A stretch of DNA of 19,053 nucleotides from Phycisphaerales bacterium. GTDB taxonomy: Bacteria > Planctomycetota > Phycisphaerae > Phycisphaerales > UBA1924. Shown piece after piece: positions 7,052 to 14,873 of the stretch. The stretch spans positions 1 through 19,053 of the forward strand of contig JALSHW010000168.1 of assembly GCA_026982035.1 (NCBI GenBank), written 5' to 3'. The position numbers and the translations under genes were made by a program. Below the pieces are notes generated by a model. The model saw only the letters and a list, made by a program, of their open reading frames with translations, ran no database searches and was not told where the DNA came from. Numbering within the stretch: position 1 is the stretch's first letter; each line of letters opens with the position of its first letter.

Positions 7052-8467
7052 ATGACCTGGCTCAAGATCAAAGACGCATTTACCGCCGATCCCGGCGTCG
7101 AACTGACCATCAAAGGATGGGTTCGCACCAAACGCGATTCCAAAGCCGACGGCGGCCTTTCCTTCATCGCCGTCAACGACGGCACCTGTTTTGACCCCAT
7201 CCAGGTCGTCGCCCGCCATGACCTGCCCAACTACGAAGAAATCGCCAAACTCAACACCGGATGCAGCGTCGAAGTCGATGGCGTCCTCGTCGAATCCCAA
7301 GGCAAAGGCCAGTCCGTCGAAATTCAAGCCACAGCCGTCCGCGTCATCGGCTGGGTCCAAGACCCAGACACCTACCCGGCCTCCAACAAACGGCACTCCT
7401 TCGAATACCTCCGCGAGGTCGCCCACCTGCGAACACGGACCAACACCTTCGGGGCCGTCGCTCGCGTTCGTCATACGCTTTCTCAGTCGATTCACCGTTT
7501 TTTGGATGATCAAGATTTTTATTGGGTCCATACGCCGATCATTACGGGGTCTGATTGTGAGGGAGCCGGCGAGATGTTCCGGGTATCCACGCTCGACTTC
7601 ATGAACATTCCCAAGACCGACGACGGACAGGTCGATTTCTCCCAAGACTTCTTCGGCAAAGAATCGCACCTCACCGTCTCAGGCCAGCTCAATGTCGAAA
7701 CCTATTGCAGTTCACTGAGTCGGGTGTACACCTTTGGGCCAACCTTTCGGGCAGAAAACTCCAACACCTCGCGGCATTTGGCCGAGTTCTGGATGGTTGA
7801 ACCAGAGATTGCGTTTGCGGATTTAGAGGATGATGTTGAACTTGCCTCTGGAATGCTCCGGGCGTGTGCCAGCGACCTGCTTGAAACCCGCATGGACGAC
7901 TTGGAGTTCTTCAACCTCCGAATCGAAAAAGGGATCATTGATCGGCTCAAGATGATTGTTGAGTCGCCGGTCAAGACGATCACCTACACCGAAGCCATCA
8001 AGATCATCGAGGGCTGCAACGAGAAGTTTGAGTACCAGGTCAAGTGGGGCAGCGATATGCAGTCTGAGCATGAACGGTATTTGTGCGAAAAACATTTCAA
8101 ACAACCCGTCGCGGTGATCAACTACCCCAAGGACATCAAGGCCTTTTATATGCGGCTCAACGATGAAGGCACCGACGGTGCGCCAGGGCGGACCGTCGCG
8201 GCCGTCGATATTCTGGTGCCAGGTGTCGGCGAACTCGTCGGCGGCTCGCAACGCGAAGAACGCCTCGATGTACTCGACGCCCGCATTACCGAGATGGGGC
8301 TCGACATCGACGACTACTGGTGGTACCGCGATCTTCGGAAGTATGGCACGGTGCCTCATGCGGGATTCGGACTCGGCTTTGAACGGCTGGTTCAGTTCTG
8401 CACCGGGATGCAGAACATCCGCGATGTGATTCCATTCCCACGCGCCCCACGCCAGGCCGAGTTCTAA
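7052..8467 (+). CDS. asnS: Asparagine--tRNA ligase (AsnRS)
   Basis: AsnRS charges tRNA-Asn with asparagine in the cytoplasm. The 471 residues hold an N-terminal OB-fold anticodon-binding domain (about 15-105, with [10 protein letters not shown]) and a class II catalytic core. Motif 1 lies near 148-163 ([16 protein letters not shown]), motif 2 begins [18 protein letters not shown] (232-249), and motif 3 is [12 protein letters not shown] (438-449), followed by IRDVIPFPR. Asn-specific features such as SGQLNVE and [11 protein letters not shown] separate it from AspRS and LysRS. Length matches bacterial AsnRS (about 465). Codon choice is mostly C-ending but switches to T/G-ending in two blocks, near motifs 1 and 2. 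The stop is one base before the next ATG, so the two genes are likely cotranscribed and translationally coupled. No clear Shine-Dalgarno site precedes the ATG. Confidence 0.97.
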   Translation: MTWLKIKDAFTADPGVELTIKGWVRTKRDSKADGGLSFIAVNDGTCFDPIQVVARHDLPNYEEIAKLNTGCSVEVDGVLVESQGKGQSVEIQATAVRVIGWVQDPDTYPASNKRHSFEYLREVAHLRTRTNTFGAVARVRHTLSQSIHRFLDDQDFYWVHTPIITGSDCEGAGEMFRVSTLDFMNIPKTDDGQVDFSQDFFGKESHLTVSGQLNVETYCSSLSRVYTFGPTFRAENSNTSRHLAEFWMVEPEIAFADLEDDVELASGMLRACASDLLETRMDDLEFFNLRIEKGIIDRLKMIVESPVKTITYTEAIKIIEGCNEKFEYQVKWGSDMQSEHERYLCEKHFKQPVAVINYPKDIKAFYMRLNDEGTDGAPGRTVAAVDILVPGVGELVGGSQREERLDVLDARITEMGLDIDDYWWYRDLRKYGTVPHAGFGLGFERLVQFCTGMQNIRDVIPFPRAPRQAEF

Positions 8468-8468
8468 A

Positions 8469-9629
8469 ATGCGATTTTTCATCAGGTCTCTTGTGCTGTG
8501 TTTGTGCGTTTCGACGGCGGTCGCGTCAGTCCCAGTGGACCAGGTTCGTAAAACGCTCGATTTGATGGAACAAGCGGTGTTGAAGCGAGACTCTGGTGCA
8601 TACATGGCGTTGGTTGAGCCACGCGACCAGAACTTTGCTACCGAACGCCGGGCTTGGTTCAAAGACCTTGATTTGAATCCAGTTCAAAAATTCGAGATGA
8701 GTATCGTCGGCGATCCAGAAATGACCGCCGACGATGATACTGAGTTCATCGCTCGCATCGAGGTTCGGTGGACGCTCAAAGGCGATGGCGTTGATCGCTC
8801 GATCCAATACGATGCACTTTTTCGTGCGGTCAGTCGTGCCGATGGTGACTGGCGATACGCCGGTCGAAAATGGGACGAGCGGATGGCGATTTCAGTTTCA
8901 CATGGCCCATTCTACCGTGCCCAAGTTTTTTATGGAAGCGACGATCTGGGCTTTGCATCTGGAGTGATTTCCAATATCCGAAAGATACAGCAGCAAATTG
9001 AGCGGGAACTTGATTTGAAGCTCAGTCGGCCACTCATTGTCAAGACCTATCCGGATATGGCTTCGCTTCAGTATTCGATTGCCCTTGGGTACTTGAATCC
9101 GATCTCAGGTTGGAACGAGCCGGGCGAGTCGATCAAACTTCTCGCACTCAAAGATGTGCCGCGCGAGCGCGTATCATCGCTTCTTGCCCATGAGATCGGT
9201 CACGCCGTGAGCTTTGAGTTTGGTGATCAGATTCTCAACGCTCCTTGGTGGTCGCTCGAAGGCATCGCCGAGTTGGTTTCTGATCCGTATCGGTCGTCAT
9301 CGATCGATTCGCGTCACCTCAGCATCGCCAAGCAGGTCAAGCAAGGCGATCGACGCACATGGGATCAACTCAGCGACTTTAAAGGCCAAGCCCTCAATCA
9401 CGCGACCTATGTGTATCCACAGGGTTGGTCGATGGTGCGGTACATCACCCAGCGGTTCGGGAAGAAAGCCCGGAACAAATGGTTTGCTGAGATGGGCAAG
9501 GGCGCGAGTGTCGAAGAAGCCACGCTCAAAGTGCTTCGGGTGTCATTCGAAGATTTGGATATGGAATGGGAAGCCGAGATGATCAGTATTGCTCAGCAGG
9601 CGGGTGCAGAATCAGCAGATCAGCCGTAA
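8469..9629 (+). CDS. Secreted gluzincin-type (peptidase MA-like) metalloprotease
   Basis: A 386-residue protein with a signal peptide of about 20 residues (MRFFIRSLVLCLCVSTAVAS), so it is probably exported. Residues about 22-140 look like an NTF2/SnoaL-type alpha-beta fold (EQAVLKRDSGAYMALV near 34-49, then beta-rich sequence ending GDWRYAGRKW). The C-terminal half holds the zinc motif HEIGH (241-245) within LLAHEIGHAVSFEF. Twenty or so residues later comes WWSLEGIAELV, whose Glu would be the third zinc ligand of a gluzincin. This is the layout of peptidase-MA-like proteins. Substrate unknown. The ATG is one base after the asnS stop, suggesting coupling rather than a shared function. It converges with the acidic membrane protein gene with 9 bases between stops. 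Confident on the protease motif, less on the N-terminal fold. Confidence 0.78.
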   Translation: MRFFIRSLVLCLCVSTAVASVPVDQVRKTLDLMEQAVLKRDSGAYMALVEPRDQNFATERRAWFKDLDLNPVQKFEMSIVGDPEMTADDDTEFIARIEVRWTLKGDGVDRSIQYDALFRAVSRADGDWRYAGRKWDERMAISVSHGPFYRAQVFYGSDDLGFASGVISNIRKIQQQIERELDLKLSRPLIVKTYPDMASLQYSIALGYLNPISGWNEPGESIKLLALKDVPRERVSSLLAHEIGHAVSFEFGDQILNAPWWSLEGIAELVSDPYRSSSIDSRHLSIAKQVKQGDRRTWDQLSDFKGQALNHATYVYPQGWSMVRYITQRFGKKARNKWFAEMGKGASVEEATLKVLRVSFEDLDMEWEAEMISIAQQAGAESADQP

Positions 9630-9638
9630 ATGTAAATA

Positions 9639-11252
9639 CTAAGGCAACACATTAATCGCCGGATTGACAATCAACGATTCCTCAGCACTGATCACCCGCG
9701 TCGGAGCAACCTCAGGTTGCGGGGTCGTGGGTGTTCGGAACAACAGCAAATACGACCAGAGCACCACGCCAAGGAACCCCGTCCACAGAGCGACAAACCC
9801 GATCGCATTGCGTACTTCCGGCGATTGCTTGGCAAGTGGCTTGGACAGCAGGATCGTTCCACGAGCCAGCAGCGGTGTTGCGTGGGTGATCACCATGACG
9901 ATTGCTGTTCCCATCGCCATCGCCAAGGCGTCCATCGTTTTGCCTTTGAATGGATCAATCTTGTCGATCCGAGGCCGAGCAACTTCGACACACCGTTCAA
10001 ACCATGCAGGAATTGGAATGGATTCTGTCGCATCTTGGTTTTCAAGGGCGTCAATTTCGCTCTGGACATCAGGGTCCAACGCTGGCGTAGTAGGCGTTGT
10101 TTCGGATGCTACAGCCGGAGTATCTTTGGGGGCAGGGTCAATTGTTTGCTCTGCGGGTTTCTCGGCGGATTCGTCGACAGGTTTGGCTTCTGGCTCTTGG
10201 ATTGGTGTGTCGTTGGCTGTTGGTTGGGTCGTTGATGGAGAGGAGGCCTCAGATTCATTTGAGTCTTCAGCCGTATCGGCAGGGCTCAACAACTCATCAG
10301 CAAGTCCTGCAAGGGAGTCGGGAAGGGTGCCGGGCTCATTTTTATCATCGTCTTGGTCTTCACTTTCGGGTTTGGCTTGGACTTCGAGAGCTTCTTCAAT
10401 GGCCGAGGCCACCGCTTCGCCGCTGACCAACTCGCCATCTTCGGTTTCAAAGTCTCCATCGAGCATGTCGTCGGCCGCCTCAGCCAACGCGCTGTCGAGC
10501 ATGTCCATCGAATCATCAAACGCATCGCCAGTTTCCGCTTCTTGTATAGATTCAGTTTGCACGGATTCATTTGGAGGGGATTCTGTTTTTGCTACAGATT
10601 CTGCTTCGACGGGCTCCTCATCTGGTTCAGATTCGGCCGAATCAGTCAATAGATCATCAGCAACCAAATCAGACTGTGGCTTAGGTTCATCCTGATCGTC
10701 GGATGATTCAAGAAGTTGATCGATTGATGTCAAGAGTTCTTCAGGATCAGCTTCAGGATCGGTTTCTGCACTCGTTGCTTCTGCTGTTTCCTTAACCGCT
10801 TCCTCTGGAATGATGTCTTCCGGTGTTTCGGGTTCTGGATCGACATCCACAGATTCCGATTCTTGAGCAATCTCATCTTCGACCACAGATTCGGCTTCAT
10901 CAAGCAGGGCCTCGATGCTCTGAGCAACCAAATCCTCGGCCTGAGTCTCCACTTCCTCAATCGCCTCCAACGCATCTTGGGCAGTGTCGGTTGGTTCGGA
11001 TTCAGTCTCTGTCTGATTCTCAACGGACTCAGATTCAGGGGACTGAATTTCTGGAGAATCTATTTCGGGTTGGGGGGCGATGGTGCCGTCATCGGTGATC
11101 AGCGCATTTGGATCAAAAACCTGCTCCTCCTTGGGAGCGTAGGTTTTGGTGGTTTCTTCGATCTCTTCGAGCAGTGAATCGATAGACTCGATCAGATCGG
11201 GGGCGTTGTCATCTGTATTTTGTGGCACAGCGTACAGATGATCGACCTCCAA
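9639..11252 (-). CDS. Highly acidic, repeat-containing membrane protein of unknown function
   Basis: I do not recognise a family. The 537 residues split in two. Residues 1-415 are dominated by Glu, Asp, Ser, Pro, Thr and Ala with few Lys/Arg and no predicted globular core. They contain recurring short amphipathic units: LIESIDSLLEE (20-30), LVAQSIEALLDEAES (108-122), LLTSIDQLLESS (173-184), and weaker ones near 250-264, 281-290 and 317-322. Residues 416-537 are basic-hydrophobic, with two likely membrane helices at about 440-462 and 484-505 and a short tail. The acidic part and the tail should lie on the same side of the membrane. The reading frame begins at TTG, but GGAGG (11246-11250) overlaps that codon. 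An in-frame CTG (11235-11237) 8 bases downstream, or GTG at residue 9, may be the real start. It is divergent from rsmE. Confidence 0.72.
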   Translation of the reverse strand: MEVDHLYAVPQNTDDNAPDLIESIDSLLEEIEETTKTYAPKEEQVFDPNALITDDGTIAPQPEIDSPEIQSPESESVENQTETESEPTDTAQDALEAIEEVETQAEDLVAQSIEALLDEAESVVEDEIAQESESVDVDPEPETPEDIIPEEAVKETAEATSAETDPEADPEELLTSIDQLLESSDDQDEPKPQSDLVADDLLTDSAESEPDEEPVEAESVAKTESPPNESVQTESIQEAETGDAFDDSMDMLDSALAEAADDMLDGDFETEDGELVSGEAVASAIEEALEVQAKPESEDQDDDKNEPGTLPDSLAGLADELLSPADTAEDSNESEASSPSTTQPTANDTPIQEPEAKPVDESAEKPAEQTIDPAPKDTPAVASETTPTTPALDPDVQSEIDALENQDATESIPIPAWFERCVEVARPRIDKIDPFKGKTMDALAMAMGTAIVMVITHATPLLARGTILLSKPLAKQSPEVRNAIGFVALWTGFLGVVLWSYLLLFRTPTTPQPEVAPTRVISAEESLIVNPAINVLP

Positions 11253-11284
11253 TCACCCGAACTCAAGGAATATCGGCCGTAAAC

Positions 11285-11293
11285 TGGTATTCT
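11285..11293 (+). promoter_or_regulatory. Possible extended -10 element for rsmE
   Basis: TGGTATTCT fits the TGnTATAAT-type extended -10 pattern and lies about 38 bases upstream of the rsmE ATG in the 78-base gap between divergent genes. No good -35 element is seen, which extended -10 promoters can lack. It is likely to drive rsmE and the two genes after it. Confidence 0.3.
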
Positions 11294-11330
11294 GGCTACG
11301 ATTCAACAACCAACGCATAGTGCCCGATCC

Positions 11331-12101
11331 ATGCCCATACCCACCTCCACCCATCACCGCGTCATGTTCTCGGACCTTGCCCAGTGCCAGTCTCCCGAAC
11401 TCATCACCATCCAAGGCCCAGAAGCCCAACACCTCGCCAAGGTCAAAAGAGCCCGTATCGGCGAAATAGTGGGGGTTCTCGACGGACGAGGGGCCATGGG
11501 CATCGGTGAAATCGCCGAGATCACCGGCTCCAAACAACGCCCAATGGTCGCCATCATGCTCGATCGAATCGAAATGATCGCCCCAACCACCCCACAAATC
11601 GACATCTGCTGCCCCGCTCCCAAAGGCGACCGCCTCGAACGCATGATCGACCAACTCACCCAGATCGGGGTGACATCTTGGACTCCCCTTATTTCCGACC
11701 GTTCCGAACGCGACCCAAAGGCCATTCGGCTCGATCGCCTCGATCGGATCATCAACGAGGCCCTCAAACAATGCACCCGTGCCCGTTCGTTGATCATTCA
11801 TAATCCCGTGACTTTGGATCAACTCTTCGATGGTGCCCAGTCCGAATTATCCTTGTCGATATTGGTGTGTGATGGCCAAGGGGCATCGTCATTGGCGGCA
11901 TCGGATGTGGGGCAGGCCGCTCGGATATTGATTGGTCCCGAAGGGGGCTGGTCGGATGCGGAACGGTCTGTCTTTTTGGATGCCAAACTTCCGGTTCGAC
12001 GGCTGGGTGTTCATGTTTTGCGTTTAGAATCCGCCGCCGTCGTCGCCGGAGCGTTGGCACTTGCTGGTGCATCCTCGCCCATCCCATTTGGAGATCAATA
12101 A
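11331..12101 (+). CDS. rsmE: 16S rRNA (uracil-1498-N3)-methyltransferase RsmE
   Basis: RsmE methylates N3 of U1498 in 16S rRNA, a late step of 30S maturation, using SAM bound in a trefoil-knot (SPOUT) fold. The 256 residues show an N-terminal PUA-like domain (HHRVMF at 8-13, HLAKVKRARIGE, VLDGRG at 49-54). PKGDRLERMIDQLTQIGV follows at 97-114, then EALKQCTRAR (143-152), the knot loop IGPEGGWSDAE (201-211) and LGVHVLRLESA (225-235). The usual LRTETA is LRLESA here, a mild variation. Length is typical. Codons are C-ending up to about residue 156, then mostly G/T-ending to about residue 232. The stop is one base before the next ATG, so it likely heads an operon with the toroid protein and the carboxypeptidase. 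Confidence 0.95.
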   Translation: MPIPTSTHHRVMFSDLAQCQSPELITIQGPEAQHLAKVKRARIGEIVGVLDGRGAMGIGEIAEITGSKQRPMVAIMLDRIEMIAPTTPQIDICCPAPKGDRLERMIDQLTQIGVTSWTPLISDRSERDPKAIRLDRLDRIINEALKQCTRARSLIIHNPVTLDQLFDGAQSELSLSILVCDGQGASSLAASDVGQAARILIGPEGGWSDAERSVFLDAKLPVRRLGVHVLRLESAAVVAGALALAGASSPIPFGDQ

Positions 12102-12102
12102 C

Positions 12103-13281
12103 ATGAAACGAATCTTCCTCACACTTACAGCGGCTTTGTTGTGCAGCCCCGTCGGAACCGCTCTGGCCGAACCGCTTGATGCGGCCACCAAAGAGCAAGG
12201 CCGGGCCGTCGTCGATCGAGCCATCGACTTCCTCCGAACCCGTCAAAATCCAGACAATGGCGGCTGGTCCCACAATCCCCAAGGCCCAAGTTTCCCGGCC
12301 ATCACCGGATTGGTCATCAACTCAATGCTGCTTGATCCCCGGATTGATTCGACGGATCCGGCTGTGGATCGAGGCATCGACTACATACTCTCCTTTGCCA
12401 AGGACGATGGCTCCATCCACGACAACATGCTCCCAAGCTACAACACCGCCATCTGCGTCAGCGCACTGACCCATGCCCGGAGCATGAAAACAGATTCGGC
12501 CGTCGCATCGGGCATCAGGTTCCTTCGCACAGTCCAGTACCACAACACCAATACCGGCGGCGCCGAGGCCCCAGATTTCCATGAACCCGTCGCTGAGTCT
12601 CATCCCTACTACGGCGGTGTCGGCTACGGCAAACACGGCCGCCCAGACCTGTCCAATCTCAGCTTCTTCCTCCAAGCCATGCACGATTCTGGTGTGTCTT
12701 CCCAAGACCCCGCCTACCAACGGGCGTTGGTGTTTTTGTCGCGTGTGCAGATGAACGACGCGACCAACGACATGGCGTACGCCGATTCGTCCAATCAGGG
12801 CGGGTTCATTTATGCAACGGTGCCCAACGCCGAGTCCATCGACGGCCGCGCCGGTCAATCCATGGCCGGCACCATCACCGAGACCACCGAAGATGGCGGC
12901 TCTCTTACCCGTCTGCGGTGCTATGGCTCGATGACCTATTCAGGATTCAAATCCCTGATCTTTGCCGACTTGCCTCAAGACGACCCGCGTGTCATCGCCG
13001 CATGGAACTGGATCGAGTCCAACTACTCGCTTGAAAACAATCCAGGCATGGGCGATCAGGGCTATTACTACTTTTTATGTGCAATGGGACGGGCTTTGGA
13101 TGCCTACGGGGCCGACACCATCGGGGACATCGACTGGCGCGTTGATCTGGTGGATACACTTGCACAACTCCAGTTGCCCGATGGATCGTTTACCATCAAG
13201 CACGAGCGATGGCTCGAAAATAACCCAGACCTCATCACGGCCTACGCCGTCATCGCACTCCAACACGCCATCAACGAATAA
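12103..13281 (+). CDS. Secreted alpha/alpha-toroid (prenyltransferase/squalene oxidase repeat) protein
   Basis: I chose the ATG at 12103, one base after the rsmE stop, because GGAG lies 9 bases upstream and a signal peptide begins there (MKRIFLTLTAALLC...GTALA, cleavage near residue 22). An upstream in-frame ATG at 12061 would overlap rsmE and spoil the signal. The mature part of about 370 residues consists of helical-hairpin repeats typical of the terpenoid cyclase/protein prenyltransferase toroid, for example AIDFLRTRQ-PDNGGW, ITGLVINSML, GIDYILSFAKDDGS, GIRFLRTVQ and LAQLQLPDGSFTI. Similar secreted proteins are common in planctomycetes with no known activity. The export signal argues against an ordinary cytosolic prenyltransferase, and I see no terpene-cyclase acidic motif. 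More likely a binding or polysaccharide/peptide-active scaffold, but that is a guess. Confidence 0.82.
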   Translation: MKRIFLTLTAALLCSPVGTALAEPLDAATKEQGRAVVDRAIDFLRTRQNPDNGGWSHNPQGPSFPAITGLVINSMLLDPRIDSTDPAVDRGIDYILSFAKDDGSIHDNMLPSYNTAICVSALTHARSMKTDSAVASGIRFLRTVQYHNTNTGGAEAPDFHEPVAESHPYYGGVGYGKHGRPDLSNLSFFLQAMHDSGVSSQDPAYQRALVFLSRVQMNDATNDMAYADSSNQGGFIYATVPNAESIDGRAGQSMAGTITETTEDGGSLTRLRCYGSMTYSGFKSLIFADLPQDDPRVIAAWNWIESNYSLENNPGMGDQGYYYFLCAMGRALDAYGADTIGDIDWRVDLVDTLAQLQLPDGSFTIKHERWLENNPDLITAYAVIALQHAINE

Positions 13282-13319
13282 TCAAACCCAAAAACAGTCA
13301 GTACGAAAGAGAGTTCCCA

Positions 13320-14873
13320 ATGACCACTGCCCAGACCCAAGCCCAGGCCCAAACCCTTCCCAAGCACTACACCGAACTTTGCGATCTCATGCACGCCAAG
13401 GGCACCCTTGGATCGGTGATGGCTCTGGTCAGTTGGGATCAAGAAACCTACATGCCCGCTGGTGGTGCCAAAGCCCGCGCCGATCAATCTTCTCTGCTGG
13501 CCCGTCTGATGCACGGCCAAGCAACCAATCCACGCATCGGAGAACTCTTGGATCAATGCCAAGCCGACAACGATCTCAACGATCCAAACTCAGAGCATGG
13601 CCCCAACATCCGCGAAATGCGCCGCGACTATGACAAAGCCACCAAACTCCCATCCGATCTCGTCGCCAACCTCGCCAAAGCACAATCCCAGGCCCAGGAC
13701 ATCTGGAAAGTCGCACGAACCAACAACGATTTTCCGTCCTTCATCCCCGCACTGACGACCGTGATGGATCTGACCAAAGAAAAAGCATCGTGCTTGATGT
13801 CCGACGAACACAACGAACTCTACGATGCACTGCTCGGCGAATACGAACCCGGCTCAACCGCCGACGAAATCGAAGCGGTCTTTACACCATTGCGTGATCG
13901 ACTCAGTGCATTCATCGCCGAACTCAAAGACAACGGCACACCCCCCAAAGTGGATTTCTTGCATCAGGAGATCGCTGTTGAGAAACAACACGCCTTTGGC
14001 AAGGCCGTGACGGCCGCGTTCGGGTTTGATTACTCCAAGGGTCGTCTTGACACCACGACCCACCCGTTTTGTTCTGGGTTCGCTGCCGGCGACACCCGCA
14101 TGACCACCCGCTACAGCCCCAACAATTTCCCCGACGCCATCGGCTCGACCATGCACGAATGCGGCCACGGCCTCTATGAACAAGGACTCCCCAAAGCGAC
14201 CGGATTGTTCGGCACGCCACTGACCTCGGCGATTTCGCTGGGCATCCACGAATCCCAATCCCGCATGTGGGAGAACATGGTCGGGCGGAGCAAAGCGTTC
14301 TGGACCTGGGCTCTTCCCCTTGCCAACAAGCATTTCGACGGGGCGTTCAAAGACATTGATCTTGACACATTCACCAAAGCGATGAACACCGCGACCCCAA
14401 GTTTCATCCGTGTTGAGAGTGACGAATCCACCTACAACCTCCATGTCATGCTTCGGTTTGAACTCGAACGGGCGATGCTCCGCGGCGACCTGGCGATCAA
14501 AGATTTGCCCGAGGCATGGAACACCAAGTTCAAAGATTTCCTAGGGCTCGATGTTCCCGACGACGCGACGGGCTGTTTGCAGGATGTGCATTGGAGCTTT
14601 GGTTTGGTCGGCTACTTTCCGACTTATACCTTGGGCAATCTCAACGCCGCCCAGATGTGGGAGACGATCAACGAGCAGATTCCTGACCTCGACACCCAGA
14701 TCGCCGCCGGCGAGTTTGGTGCGTTGCTCAAGTGGACCCGAGAAAACATCCACCAACACGGCCGCCGCTACACCGCCAGCGAAACCATCGAACGGGCGAC
14801 CGGCAAGCCGCTCGGTGCCGATCCACTCATGCGTCACCTCGAAAGCCGCGTCCGTCCGGCGTATGGGCTGTGA
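13320..14873 (+). CDS. Carboxypeptidase Taq-type (M32) metallocarboxypeptidase
   Basis: M32 enzymes are cytosolic, zinc- or cobalt-dependent carboxypeptidases that remove C-terminal residues from peptides. The 517 residues match the usual length of about 500 and are almost all helical. Key motifs are the M32 pattern DTRMTTRY (258-265), the metal site HECGH (279-283, within STMHECGHGLYEQGL) and GIHESQSRMWENM (308-320), which supplies the third metal ligand. YTLGNLNAAQMW is the conserved C-terminal block. The start ATG has a purine-rich GAAAGAGAG upstream. The first dozen residues are an AQTQAQAQ repeat outside the conserved domain. It follows the toroid gene by 38 bases and likely shares its transcript. 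Its TGA abuts the stop of the opposing aminotransferase gene. No signal peptide is present. Confidence 0.95.
   Translation: MTTAQTQAQAQTLPKHYTELCDLMHAKGTLGSVMALVSWDQETYMPAGGAKARADQSSLLARLMHGQATNPRIGELLDQCQADNDLNDPNSEHGPNIREMRRDYDKATKLPSDLVANLAKAQSQAQDIWKVARTNNDFPSFIPALTTVMDLTKEKASCLMSDEHNELYDALLGEYEPGSTADEIEAVFTPLRDRLSAFIAELKDNGTPPKVDFLHQEIAVEKQHAFGKAVTAAFGFDYSKGRLDTTTHPFCSGFAAGDTRMTTRYSPNNFPDAIGSTMHECGHGLYEQGLPKATGLFGTPLTSAISLGIHESQSRMWENMVGRSKAFWTWALPLANKHFDGAFKDIDLDTFTKAMNTATPSFIRVESDESTYNLHVMLRFELERAMLRGDLAIKDLPEAWNTKFKDFLGLDVPDDATGCLQDVHWSFGLVGYFPTYTLGNLNAAQMWETINEQIPDLDTQIAAGEFGALLKWTRENIHQHGRRYTASETIERATGKPLGADPLMRHLESRVRPAYGL

Noticed and set aside
7823..8662. Open frame of 279 codons antisense to asnS and the protease start
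   Set aside because: Sense-strand motifs of AsnRS are complete, and the antisense product has no motifs; it is a by-product of codon bias.
9664..10695. Serine-rich 343-codon frame antisense to the acidic protein gene
   Set aside because: The Ser/Ala/Gly-rich product is what Asp/Glu/Ser codons give on the reverse strand. The acidic frame has clean membrane helices and a better layout, though neither frame matches a known family.
12061..12102. 14-codon N-terminal extension of the toroid protein
   Set aside because: It overlaps the end of rsmE, lacks its own ribosome-binding site and would bury the signal peptide; the ATG at 12103 has GGAG at good distance.
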